Below the pieces are notes generated by a model. The model did not search any database, had not been told where the DNA came from, and worked only from the letters and a program-made list of their open reading frames with translations. DNA of 64,000 nucleotides from Paracamarosporium sp. OC-R06-R3 (taxonomy: Eukaryota; Ascomycota; Dothideomycetes; Pleosporales; Didymosphaeriaceae), in assembly GCA_019828545.1 (NCBI GenBank), contig JACVRA010000056.1, positions 186,001 to 250,000 of the forward strand, in the 5' to 3' direction. A program made the translations under genes and the position numbers. Of the stretch, positions 1-11,109 are shown piece by piece; position 1 is the stretch's first letter, and each line of letters starts with the position of its first letter.

Positions 1-91
1 CCACATACTCTGCTGTGTTCCAGTGCAAAACAGGCTTCTTTCTGCGCAAGCCTCCACACCCAGACTCAAGACTGCTCGACCGCCGCCCTCC

Positions 92-1804
92 ATGGCGTCT
101 GCCTCGTTCCGCGACTCGATGAACTCTCTAGGATGGAGTAGAAGAGATCCCGACGTTCCCGTGAACACCGCGCCTCCCACCCTCATGGGCCGGCTTCAGG
201 ACTTGAATCCGTTTGGGTCGGGGGGCTATGTTAGGCTCCCGACGTCGAATGAAGGGCCCGGGGCACCTCTACCCGCACCAACGAGGAGGGAGGAAGAAGA
301 GGGATTCTTTGCCCGTAAGTTTACTCTCTTTCTCTATCCGTAAAGTGGCAATATTCATCCAACCCTCCCCGTTTCACTGCCTACGCTCAAAGCCTCCACT
401 TCCCCCCTACAATTCTTATCAGGCATGCACAAGTCCAGATCTCGATCTGCTTGTATTTGGGCGCTTTTGGGTCGCGTTGGGGGGCCTCGTGATAGACCCA
501 CAGCAACTGCGCGAGGTCGCAGTCTTGGATGCACTTCCCAAAATCCCATGCCTGCAGGCGAAGTCTGAGGGAAACATGGACGCAGTGCATCCCCATCTTG
601 TTTCAACTAGCCCTCTATCTTCTGGACCCTTGGTACGTCACCTGGCCTGATCGTGCAGCGATCAGCCGGCGTGACAGAAGGGAGTTCCTGCGTAAATCCA
701 CCTGGGTGCAGCAGGCTTGCATATCCGCGGCCGCTGAAGCAGTCTCTGAACTTTACTGATTGCTGCGTTTCACAGTGAGCCGATGGGACCGCATGCTGAT
801 CTTCGGTAAGTTGTCCGTCCCGAAGGTTGATCTTCCACTTTGGCTAATTGCCCGGTCACGACTAGGCGGACTGCTGCTTGCATCCTTGGCGTTGTTTGCT
901 ACCTGCATCGGACTCATGTTCACGCCCATCTTTATCGCTCGGCCAAGCAAATTTGCCATACTTGTAAGTCGGAACCGGTTTTCTTGCTTCTAGACCAGCC
1001 ATCCGAGAGTGGTGAAATCATATCTTGGGAAGCACCGGCGCATAGTGCGTCTTATCCCGGCAGCGCTGCGAACTATGGGGCAGTCTGTTATCAAGGGTAG
1101 CAGCACGACAGCTCCACCCGCCTCTGGCGAATGGCGCGCGGTGTTTCGGCATGGTGCCACTCATGACCGCTCTAGCCACGGCGCGATCTGCGTTGGACCC
1201 TTTGCATCGATCATGCGGGTGCTAGCACTGGCGCGGTGCAGAAGGGCAGAGCTAAATCCAACATCCCCCGGCAGGCATTCACTACACGGAGAAGTCGAGG
1301 CTAACCAGTGTTCCCTGACTCAAGTGGTCGATGGGCAGCGTCCTGTTTCTCTGCGCATGGGGCGTCTTGATGGGCCCTTGGACGTACGGTAAGGCAGCCT
1401 CACTGCGCGCCGCCGCGGCTGCTGACCAGTGTTAGTCCAACACCTCGTGTCTGGGCCTCGTCTGCCCTTTACAGCCGCCTACTTTGGCAGCATTGCCCTC
1501 ACGCTCTACTTTAGTCTGGTGGTAGGTCACGGCAGTTCGCCATCCCTGCCCCTGCCGCTGAACCCTGCGCCCATCGCGCTCCCTCCTTCCTGTCTCCCCC
1601 ACGCTTGCTTATCGATATCATGTTTGCTGACGCATGCCCACCTGACCGCAGCTCCAAATGTTCGTCCTCACCTTCATCGCAACCATCGCCCAGCTGGTTT
1701 GCCTCGCCTTCTACACCGTCTCGTACTTCCCCATGGGCTCCACGGGGCTGCGGTTTGCTGCGCGCTTCGGCGGAAACCGCGTCGCTGCCTGGATGAGCGA
1801 ATGA
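92..1804 (+). CDS. SFT2: Sft2-family Golgi/endosome vesicle transport protein
   Basis: Six exons read by eye: 92-314, 776-805, 866-963, 1325-1388, 1436-1521 and 1652-1804, giving 217 residues. Sft2 proteins are four-helix membrane proteins that help transport vesicles fuse with the Golgi. What is seen: a hydrophilic N-terminus beginning MASASFRDSMNSLGW, then WDRMLIFGGLLLASLALF, a second hydrophobic segment ending in the family-typical PxKFA (here RPSKFAIL), and a C-terminal hairpin containing VSYFPMGSTGLRF, the conserved Sft2 signature. The length fits the family. I chose ATG 92 because the family motif starts soon after it; an in-frame ATG at 23 would add 23 unconserved residues. All introns are GT-AG and the phases agree. 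Family assignment is secure; the exact start is slightly less so. Confidence 0.9.
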
Positions 1805-1925
1805 GCCCTTGTGCGAGGGCTGCTGTGTTTGGGTGGCGGCGTCTCTGGGCAGAAGGACGCGTCGACGTTGCGAAGCAAACACACCTTTCCGGGATGCCAC
1901 ACAGGTCACGTAGTAATCATTACTG

Positions 1926-1926
1926 T

Positions 1927-1958
<32 letters not shown>

Positions 1959-1971
1959 TACACACACACGG
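1926..1971. repeat. CA dinucleotide microsatellite
   Basis: A run of CA units, interrupted once by a TACATACA stretch, lies just 3' of the Sft2-like gene. It is a simple sequence repeat in probable 3' untranslated or intergenic sequence. Confidence 0.9.
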
Positions 1972-2946
1972 TGCACCGTCTCATTCTCTGATTGCCCCGT
2001 CCGTCTGGAGCTTCCACAGTCATAACATTCAGTCTGCTACTACACCATCCCCAGCTCAGCCACTGCTATTGCGCACCCCTGCTGGCACCTCGTCGACAGT
2101 ACGTCTGCCATTGTCTGCTTAGCGCCAACAGTCGCAACGGATCTTCCGGCAGTCGTTGGCAGGGGTGCAACACCATGTCAGTGCATCACGTTCGTAACAA
2201 GCGGACGAGTCATATGCTTTGTCTCACTCTCAGCTTCTTTTGAGCGTTCTGCGGAGATCTCTTCCCTCTTCGCCTCGTGGCTGCCCGGGCCAGTGCAGCC
2301 TCGGAGCGGATTGCTTTGGTATTTGCAATCACGTTTTCTCCAGGAGAGGCGCACACCGATCAGAGGAGGTTCGCCTCGGGACGGTTGCGCGTAGAGCGCA
2401 TGATGGGCTTATGGGCTTCACCGACTCCTGCTCGAGGGCGGACGGCTTGCTTAGCGCCGTGTCCATCATCTAAAGCTTCCGATGTCACCCCGCTGCGGTA
2501 TAGCACGCTTTATCGCCCGGCTGCGCTCGCTGCTACGCTGCTCCCGGCCCGGCCATGACACCTTGACTGTTTGGACTAGGCGGCGTACCGAGCGCGGTGC
2601 GGGAGGGTGTGGTGGGCAGGTCCGTGACTTTCCGAATCAAGCGACGTTGGAGAAGATGGTGTTGTGCATGGGGCTAGAGGCCCTGGATCTTCATATTGCA
2701 TTGCATATCCGTGACGCGCGAGGGCCCGGACCACCTGCCATGGCATGGATGCGAGTGCGGGGTCGCGCGCGCCACAACGTGCAACACGCGGCCGTCGCCA
2801 CACTTGCTCCATGGACGTTTTGTTTGATGCTGATGGACCATCGACTAGCAGCGTGCTGGGGAGGGGACTTTGCGGCTGCTACATCAGGCTTGGAGTGAAG
2901 GGCCGCATGGTGCGATTCGCGGGAAGCGCGCTCCGGCAGCAATATG

Positions 2947-2985
2947 GAGACGACGACGACGACGACGACTGCGACGACGACGTCA
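2947..2985. repeat. GAC triplet repeat
   Basis: A run of GAC triplets with one TGC interruption. It generates Asp, Arg or Ser/Val runs in different frames of otherwise unsupported open frames, so I treat it as a microsatellite rather than coding sequence. Confidence 0.8.
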
Positions 2986-4031
2986 CCACAGTGAGCAGCT
3001 CAGCGCTCAGCGCCCAGCCTGCTGCAAGCGAGAGCTTCTCGGACAGGAAAGCGATAGCGGCATCGCGTCCAGCGTCGCCGTCGCTATCAGTCAATATAAT
3101 GCGGCGCTTTAAATAGCGCTACAATAAAGTCAAATCGGGCGGCCTGGCGAGCCCAGAGCAGCCCGACGCTCGAGACCGCGGAGCGACGCAGCACGAATCG
3201 ATACTAGATGGGCGGGTGCAACCACATCTCACTTGCATGAAGCTTGACTTTCAGGTTCGCGATGCGCCGCCATGCGAGATGAGGTTGGTCCAACTCCCTT
3301 GGGCCTTGACGTCGTACATAGGCGAAATCCGCAGCTGGACGGTGACACGGGTGCGTGAGATTGTGTCTAGCAGGGCTGAAAGAAGGTTCTTGTGGCTTTG
3401 GTCCTGCTTACTCCCGTTCGCATTTGCGTGTGCATGGAGCAAGGAGCCATGGCGATCGGTGTGAGATGGTCCACTTGAGCCTGATCTGGGCCGAGGCCTG
3501 CGTATGATCTTGTGTCACCTGAGGCTGCTGACACAGATCTTAGCAAAGACATTCACCCCGCCGCGTCTCCACGTGCTGAGAACCCGCCCAGGCTCGGCCC
3601 GACGGTTCTGCCGGGCGCGCATCGAATGACCGCGTCGGTACAATGGGGCCGCCTAACCGTTCTGCGTCGAGCTACCCCTCATTCATTCGTTGATTCGCTT
3701 ATGATGTCGTCGGCAGTTGGGGTACGACTGTACCTACGGCCGGTACGCGGAATCGACGCGTTCGTGCCCTCATGGCTGGAAGACTTACGCTGGTGATTGG
3801 AGGGGCGTGTGAAACGGTACCAAGAGCCTCAATTGCCCCTCACTTAGCCCCACCTGAAGGAGCAACATGATGTGGGGTCCACGACCCCGACTTCAAGCTA
3901 CATCATCTTCCAATTGACATCTTTCTCCTCTGTGCAACCCATGATATTGTAATCCATATACTCCAATTGCCCCGAGTCCCAAAGACCCGGTTTTCTAAGA
4001 CTTACACCTCCGACTACGCTTACAGCTCAAT

Positions 4032-6364
4032 ATGCCAGCCCTGGATAATCCAAAAGAGTATCAGAAGATCTTCCACTGGGCGGAGACTCAGAAAGATGGA
4101 TCGATCCCTTCATTCCGAACAAGGAAAAACGACCCATACGAAGTGAGAACTTACACCAACCAAGCCAAATGCTACACCTCACGCTGACACTACGCCCACA
4201 GTACCAAGCTGGCTTCAACAACATCTTCGAAAGCGAGGCCGTTCCGGGTAATCACCCTTTACTATGGATGACGACGCCGTATTCCTCTGACCACAGACAT
4301 CGGTGTAGGCACAATCCCCCAAGGCCAGAACTCGCCACGGAACGTAAGATTCGGCCTCTACGCCGAGCAGATGACTGCAACTGCCTTTGTCGCACCCAGA
4401 CACTTGAACAAGAAAGCATGGTGCGTATGATAGGACGTAGAGTCGCTGTGTGGAGAATCGATGCTGACCTCCCACCCTCAGGCTCTACAGAGCCAGGCCG
4501 GCTGTCGCACACCAAGGCTTCGTAAGTGCATTTTATATTACTGTCAGCCCTACGCCGAACAAGAAAGAAAGCAAGCAAGCAGGCGCGCGTGTACGGTCGG
4601 TCAGCAAGCGGGGCATATAAGCCCACAAGCTTAGCAGCTTACTCGATATTTCTCACACTTCCGAATCGGGACGTCGAGGCTTCTTACGCCGCATCCCAGG
4701 TCACCGGACGAGCCCTAACCCTCGCGGTGCTCTCCGGAAAGAGTCATAGGAAATACCCCCCTACACAACTCAATGCATATGCATATCCACCCCCCACACA
4801 CATACACCTCCACTGCTATCACTCCTCCCTTCCATCTGACCACTCGACGTCATAAGCTGACGCATCACCACCTCACAGACCGACCTCCCCGACAACAAAG
4901 ACACAGAATCCTGTTTCCTACCGCTCAACCCCCGCGTGCACGTTTCGCCAACGCAGCTCGCATGGCTCCCCTTCGACATCCCCACTGATGGAGACATCGA
5001 TTTTGTGTCTGGCCTCAAGACGATTGCGGGGTCTGGAGACCCTACGTTGAGGGAGGGACTCGCGGTGCATAGTTTTCTGTGCAATAAGAGTATGCAGAAG
5101 AGGGCTACGGTGAACTCCGATGGGGATTATCTGATTGTGGCGCAGGAGGGGAACTTGGTGAGTCGTATTTCTCTGTTTAGATATGACATTAGCGGGATGA
5201 TGTTTTGAAGGCTGATGTGGAGCGCGGCGTGGGATGTCAGTCAGTGTGAGAAGAGTGTTGTGCTGAGTATGAGACGTGAGATGTGGATTCAAGCGTGCTG
5301 ATTACGCCGTTGGAACAGGACATCCAGACCGAGTTTGGCATGCTGTACGTGCAGCCGGGCGAAATCTGCGTCATACAGCGCGGGCAGCGCTTCAAGGTGA
5401 ATGTCGAGGGTCCGACGCGCGGCTACATCCTCGAGATCTGGGGCTCGAACTTTCAGCTTCCAGAGCTAGGTAACATTTCCCTTCCCTGTTCATCCTTCCA
5501 TGCCCACACCAGACGTGTCTAACATAACGGAATATTTCAGGCCCCCTAGGCGCAAACGGCCTAGCCAACGCCCGCGACTTCCTCCACCCTGTCGCAAAAT
5601 ACGAAATCGAGAAAGAGCCCTGGGAAATCGTGTACAAGCTAGGCGGCAAGTTCTTCAAGAGCACGCAGAATCACAGCCCGTTCGACGTCGTGGCGTGGCA
5701 TGGAAACTACGTGCCGTACAAATACGACCTGACCAAGTTTGTAAACGTGGGCTCCATCTCCGTGGACCACATCGACCCATCCATCTTCTGCGTACTTACC
5801 GCGCCCTCGCGCGACGCCGCGGCCCCGCTCGCAGATTTTCTGATCTTCAGCCCGAGATGGGATGTTGCATCGCATACGGTATGTTCTCTTCCATTCTCCC
5901 CCTTTCCCCCCTTCTTTTCCTTTCTCCTATCCCCCCACTCCCATGCCAAACCCAATATCAAACCTAACACCCCGCAGTACCGCCCCCCCTACTACCACCG
6001 CAACGCCGCCTCGGAACTAATGGGCCTCATCTACGGCGAATACGCCGGCCGCTCCGACTCCTTCCAGCCAGGCGGCGTATCCTTCGAGTGCGGCTTCGTC
6101 CCGCACGGCGTCGCGTACGAGGAGTTCAAGGCCGCGTCTGCGGCGCCCCCGCCTGAGATGCGCATCAGCGAGGGCGCCGTCGCGTTTATGATGGAGAGCA
6201 GTCGTCCGTTTACCATCACTGACTGGGCGTGGACGAGCGGCAAGAAGCATGAGCATGAGCCTAAGATGTGGGATAGTCTTGTGGATAATTTTAGTGAGCA
6301 CAAGGAGGAGGTGGAGAGGTTGTTGGCTGAGGGGGTGAAGGGGTTGGGGTTGAGTGGGAAGTGA
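4032..6364 (+). CDS. hmgA: Homogentisate 1,2-dioxygenase
   Basis: Eight exons: 4032-4142, 4202-4247, 4309-4420, 4482-4521, 4879-5157, 5319-5469, 5541-5878 and 5978-6364, giving 487 residues, slightly longer than typical for the family. The enzyme opens the ring of homogentisate to maleylacetoacetate in phenylalanine/tyrosine catabolism, using Fe(II) in the cytosol. Seen directly: the N-terminal YQAGFNNIFESEAVPG and TIPQGQNSPRNVRFGLYAEQ blocks, VAWHGNYVPYKYD with the proton-shuttling His, YYHRNAASE supplying a His and Glu iron ligand, and FVPHG supplying the last His ligand. All phases are consistent. In many fungi hmgA sits beside fumarylacetoacetase and maleylacetoacetate isomerase genes; neither is present here. 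High confidence; some short exon edges rest on phase and family alignment from memory. Confidence 0.95.
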
Positions 6365-7026
6365 GCTATGGATTGGGATGGGGGTAGTGATGGTTTTTCC
6401 TTTCTTTTTTCTTTTTTTTTCTTTGGGTAGGGGGTTGGGGTTTACGTGTTTGTATACCTATGAATGACATGAATCATACGTTGAAAAATAGTTTGATGCT
6501 TTTAGTCGTGTGGTTTGGGATCTAGTTACATTTACAGTGAGGTCGAGATAGGTCGAGATGTGGCAGTAAGAAAGTTGCTGGGATGAGTAGCTGGTTCTGC
6601 CTTGGGCTATGAGTCTTGAAGATTATAACTTCAATGGTTTTTTATCACGTCCTTTTTTTGTGCCGATTCCCAGGGGAATCACCTTTTTCGTATCATTTCT
6701 TGTACCAAGGCGTATGCCGCATTTTAGTTAGAAATAACACTACGGATGACTTCAACAATCCAAGCGTGACGCTGTTGGCTTTCATGATATTTCAATTGTC
6801 CTAGATAATGGAATTATGGAATGGTAGTCGACGAACAGTGATTGAAAAATGTAGCTAAAGCCGATTTTATGGTTTCTTGTTCGTTCGTAGAATCATTATC
6901 AAGCCAGTGATGTATATACTCAGCGCACGTCCTGGGCAGAACAAGCTTTCTCAAACTTCTAACACAGCGTTCTACATCTATCCCATACAAACTCCACATA
7001 CATTTTTCCACCCACCTCTATCCCCC
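6365..7026. other. Intergenic stretch with half of a dispersed repeat pair
   Basis: No gene seen. It contains a T-rich probable 3' untranslated region just after the dioxygenase stop, and a copy of a dispersed element near 6745-6880 that resembles sequence near 51260-51390. Confidence 0.5.
6745..6880 (+). repeat. Copy 1 of a diverged dispersed repeat
   Basis: Matches the stretch near 51260-51390 by eye: both contain CTTCAAC(A/C)ATCCAAGCGTGACG, then (G/C)TGTTGGC, later CCTAG.....ATGGAA, and finally GC(C/T)GATTT(T/C)ATGGTTT. Many differences between the copies are transitions, as expected of an old repeat eroded by RIP. No coding capacity or terminal repeats recognised. Confidence 0.6.
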
Positions 7027-8139
7027 CTAATACGTCCCCGGAAACCCGCCCATCCTCCCCCCATCCGTAATCTGCATTGTCCCATTAACATACGCACCCC
7101 CCTTCCCCACAAGAAACAACACCAACCCCGCCACATCGTTCGCGCTCCCCATCCTCCCCTGCGGCACCTGCCCCGTGCCAAACCTCGCCGCCCGTGTCTT
7201 CGTCATCTCGCTGGGATACGGCCCCGGCGCAATCACATTACTCCGCACACCCCAGGGCGCCAGAAACGACGCCATCATCTTGCCCAGGTGCGCAGCCCCC
7301 GCCTTACTCGCGTTGTACGCCAGCCCCGCGGTGCAGAACCGCATGAAGGACGCGACGGACGCGGTCGTAATAATCTGCGCCATGCGGTCATCGTCGGGAT
7401 CCGCGCCAATCTTTTCCAGCACAGCGCGGTCTTGCGCCCGAGGATTCCCCTTGCCTTCGACCTTCCCTGGTGCCCATCCCCGCCGCGTATTCGCTGCTTC
7501 GAGGAGAGGCAGGAACGCCGCTGACACGCCGATCACGGCCTGCGTGTTGATCTGCATCGCCGTGTCCCAGCCAGAAAAGTCCTGCACCATGGCATCGCGC
7601 AGCTGAGAGATCGAGTCAGCTGCGTATATCGCGTCGCCGTTTGTCGGGCCCAGCACGCCCGCGTTGTTGATCAGCACGTCGACGTAGCCTGTTTCTTGCG
7701 CTATCTTTTCGACGGCTGAGGACACGGAGGCTTGGTCTGTGACATCGCAGGGGATGGCGGACAGGACGGAGGCGGATTTCGGGGCGGAGGGCGAGGCTGA
7801 GAGGGTTGAGATGGCGTCTTCGAGGACGGCGGGGCGTCGGCCTAGAAGGTAGATCTTCGCGGCGCCATTTTGGTAGAGGGCGGAGGCGTAGGCGAGGCCG
7901 AGGCCTGGGGGTTGTTTGTGTTAGTGTGTATGGGAGTTAGGTTGTGGTGAAAGGTGAAGGGTGTGGTGAAAGTGAAGCTGTGCTGTGCTGTGCTGTGTTA
8001 CACGATGGAGGGGCATGGCGGGGTAGCTATGTTGCACAGCATATCATATACACGTACCGCTGCCGCCGCCGGTGATCACCACGACCAAGCCTTTGGCCGA
8101 GAAGAGATCTGCTGGGTTGAGGGGTGCTTGGACGTCCAT
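7027..8139 (-). CDS. Short-chain dehydrogenase/reductase (SDR)
   Basis: Two exons on the minus strand, 8139-8058 and 7904-7027, give 319 residues. It is a classical SDR: the NAD(P)-binding TGGGSGLG lies at residues 23-30 (the intron falls inside this motif), NNAG at 107-110, and a catalytic triad with Ser near 210 in TTASVAS and YNASK with Tyr near 224 and Lys near 228. The C-terminus ends in MQITDGGRMGG, like other SDRs. An insertion rich in charged residues (GKVEGKGNPRAQDR) sits between the central helix and the catalytic serine. Substrate cannot be told from sequence; similar fungal proteins are annotated broadly as reductases of the rhamnolipid-biosynthesis RhlG type, which I give only as a possibility. 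No operon-like context. Confidence 0.9.
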
Positions 8140-8530
8140 TTTGCGGTTTCGTCTGAGAGTGCGTGGGAGGATGTCAGACTGTGGACGGGAATCCTGTCGT
8201 CATGTATCGTCGGTGGAAAAGGCTCCGAGGGAGAGACGCCTACGGTAGTCAGATTGCAATTGCGACGCCTATGTGCGTCGGCTTGTATAGGAAGCTGGCC
8301 GTCGATGAGTTCCGAGTAGTCGCTTTTCTATCGTTTCTAACGAGACGACGGAATACCATTTCAGGTGTTGCATCGTTCTACATCAAGCAAGCCATTCCGC
8401 CGACTCCACTACCTCAAGATTACTCCCATCATCACTAATGCAATCCACTTCCCAAAAGCACACTTTATTCATTTCGTAACGTCGTCACGTCTCTCGTTCT
8501 ATTCATACAGTATAGTACAGCGTAGCCAGC

Positions 8531-8901
8531 CTATTGCTTCTTGCTCTCGGCCCCCTCCTTCTGCATGCCCTCGCACCCTACCAAATTCCCCGCCTTCTCC
8601 TCTACGCCTCCCAGACCCTTGCTTGTGTCGCGGCCCTCGCTGGCTTTCTTCATCGCGTCGACAGCGGCCGTCTTGTCTTCTTGGCCCGAGGTCTTCCAGG
8701 TTGGGAGCCCGGTTACTTGGCCGACCATTTCCTGGGGTGGGGCGTTAGTGCTGTGATACTGGAAACATTTGAAAGGAGAATTGTAGGTGGACAGTAATGC
8801 TAGGAAGGAGATGAAAGCGGGAATTGTACCTCGGCCGCACCCTTGACGTACTGTGCGTGGCCGCCGACGAGGCCGGGCTGGGATTGCTGGTTGGAGGACA
8901 T
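8531..8901 (-). CDS. CsbD-like small stress-response protein
   Basis: Two exons, 8901-8830 and 8731-8531, encode 90 residues. The protein is small, hydrophilic and rich in Gly, Ala, Lys and Glu. It contains the helix-rich pattern of the CsbD family: VKGAAEEMVGQVTG, a middle segment, and GLGGVEEKAGNLVGCEGM. Bacterial CsbD proteins are general-stress proteins of unknown mechanism; fungal relatives include one described as binding mismatched and cruciform DNA (Hmp1). The start is set by MSSNQQSQPGLVGGHAQYVK, whose GGHAQY segment is typical of fungal members. The two exons join in phase zero. The exact function here is not known. Confidence 0.8.
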
Positions 8902-10399
8902 TGCGGTTTTGTGGGTTGTGTGGTATTAGTTGAACTTGAGATTGGTTTGGAATGTTTCTTCGTTTGTGAGATCGGCTAAGAGTATCGTTCTGTGGTGTTG
9001 TGCGAAGGCGTTGTTCGTTTATATGCACCGGTGATGAAGGATGGTTGACGTCATCGTGGACCCGGACCTGCATCACCATCACATGGACACACGATACCGG
9101 GTGGCGCGACGAGACGCCGGAACATTGACTCGCGTGTCTACAGACTGGTTGGACGTGAGAGGTGTGTGTTGCAAAGTACCAGTGGTGTGTGCATGTTCTT
9201 GTTTGCTTTCTACGACCGAAAATGCCTTCTATCAAAACATGAGAATACTTGAATGAGCTGACAACGCATGTTCATACAGTTATTGGTCTTTGGTGTAGAG
9301 ATTGAACTACTTAGGTGGGATCTTCATGAACGAGTACCGAGCTCGTTTTACACTTTCGTTGATGCTTGTAGGCTGCACCCTCCGATAATTGAAATGAGCT
9401 GTATGCTGTGAGGCTTAAATTTCACGGGACCGATGAGAGTACCAGTAGTAGGATTGTACCACCTATGGTATTCTTCAAATTCCAGTCTGTTCCCTTTGCT
9501 GTCTGGTATGCTGACTGCTCGCAGCGCCGAATCTCGTTTGACTTGGATTTGATGGCCTGGTCTTCTAAACAACGAGATGAGAATTTGACCAAAATACGAA
9601 ACATTTCGTTCAATACTTAAGCCACAATATCGGAGTTGCTGAGAATTTTCATCTCATTCAGTGGGTCTTCACTTCTACCCACGAACACTTACATCGAAGA
9701 GCGTCCGAGGAGCTTTTGCCGAAGTCTTCAAGGAATTTCTCTCCATGTAGACCATCCTCACTGAGCTTAGCTATCCGTTGGTCCTAACTTTGCCTTAATA
9801 GGACTTTGCGACAATGTCGTGATACGATCCCTAAAGTTGTTATAGTGTAGCCTTTTTGTCTTCAACTAGATTTGTCTTCATGTTACCTTCTATTCTCGTA
9901 ACCAAATGGGGTGAAAACATACTCAATAAGTATGGAGATGATCAAAACTAGTGCTCAAATGTCTTATACCTACTGCACATTTGTAACGTACGTATTTTGG
10001 CAATGCACGGATCGCACAAAACTTACCTCAGATGCAGCACACATAATCGTATCATGAAACCTGCGTCCGGCGTGTTCCGCTGCAGACTTCAGACTCAACG
10101 GCTTGGATAAGCAAAAAGAAAAAGGCAAACATGCTGAGACGCGAACAATAGGCTGCTTGCGCAGCCACATCGTAGTCACCGACCAACATGTGGTGGCGGC
10201 TGACCGTAGCCTCGATCATCGCCACCACCACGCAGACGTATACTGCACAGCCCTTGTTCAGCCTCGCATTTTCATCTCGCGTATAGGTGTTTAGATACCA
10301 AGCTGCTTTGCATACGGTTTTCATAAATTCAACTCCTCATACACCCCCGGCATTTGTCCTATTCACCCAACTCACCATAACCAACCCTCGCCCCTCAAA
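8902..10399. other. Intergenic stretch
   Basis: About 1.5 kb, noticeably AT-richer than its surroundings. I see no open frame with recognisable motifs on either strand; no tRNA or repeat recognised. The distal part should hold the promoter of the small protein at 10400. Confidence 0.5.
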
Positions 10400-10558
10400 A
10401 TGCCTCATCATTCTCGCCATCTATCCGCCCGCGACCTCTCGAACTCAGATAAAATTGCACTAGCGAGTGCCGTTGGCGGATTTCTTGCGCTTCTGGTTGC
10501 ATTTTATACGGCGTACATGCTGTGGCGGAAAGAGAGGAGGAGAAGGTGTTGGCGATGA
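10400..10558 (+). CDS. 52-residue single-pass membrane protein, unknown
   Basis: A short intact open frame in a good start context (CAAAATGCC). It encodes a Ser/Arg/His-containing N-terminus, one hydrophobic helix at about residues 19-41 (IALASAVGGFLALLVAFYTA), and a strongly basic tail WRKERRRR. The positive-inside rule suggests the C-terminus faces the cytosol. Similar very small tail-like membrane proteins are common in fungal genomes and usually unannotated. I do not recognise a family. Evidence for coding is the helix plus basic anchor in a single uninterrupted frame; there are no splice-linked exons to confirm it. Confidence 0.45.
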   Translation: MPHHSRHLSARDLSNSDKIALASAVGGFLALLVAFYTAYMLWRKERRRRCWR

Positions 10559-11109
10559 GTTCGTTTTCGAGATGGAAAGTCACAAGGAACTTGATGTCTG
10601 AACCGGTGGCTCTGTTGTGCTGTGCACACATTCGATTCCCAGGGTTAGTTTTCATGGTCATCATCACCTCCTCGAAATGTTGTTTAAATATGTGCGACAT
10701 CAGACACGATATTGGACGCTTCTCTCTTGTCTTCATGGCTCGTTACGTTCGTTTCGCAGGCAGAGCCATCACGCTGCTCGACCAGGTCGGTGAGCTTGAG
10801 ACTTTATGTTGGCTCCTTGAAATCGATACTGTCCGGTCACTCCATGTCGATGCGAAGTAGTTGGCGCTGAGCGACGGAAGACTTGCCTGACACCAGCGCG
10901 CCTTCCCTTGTGCCAACGCTCCTTCCACAAACCGTCCTCCTACTTCCTATCCATGACTGCACAGCCAGTCTTCGCTCTTGTGTTCACGGAAGCCACGACA
11001 ATAGATCTCGTCAACAAAATCGCTGCCTTCCCGGCTCTTCTGTTCTCTTCCAGCGCGCGTCTTGGCCCATCTCAATTCGGTATCGTTAACGCAACAGCGG
11101 TCTTACAAG
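10559..11109. other. Intergenic stretch
   Basis: No gene supported. Frames present are short and motif-free. It contains the upstream region of the secreted protein beginning at 11110. Confidence 0.4.

Larger units (their letters stand above)
1805..4031. other. Long intergenic stretch with microsatellites
   Basis: About 2.2 kb with no convincing gene on either strand. It holds a CA/CACACA tract at about 1926-1971 and a GAC-triplet tract at about 2947-2985. The remainder is GC-rich, and the long open frames in it look like chance products of GC content: no family motif, no splice-linked exons. The last few hundred bases presumably contain the promoter of the homogentisate dioxygenase gene. 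Confidence 0.6.

Noticed and set aside
2277..3116. Long overlapping open frames in the GC-rich spacer
   Set aside because: They overlap in several frames, contain a GAC microsatellite and show no motif or exon partners.
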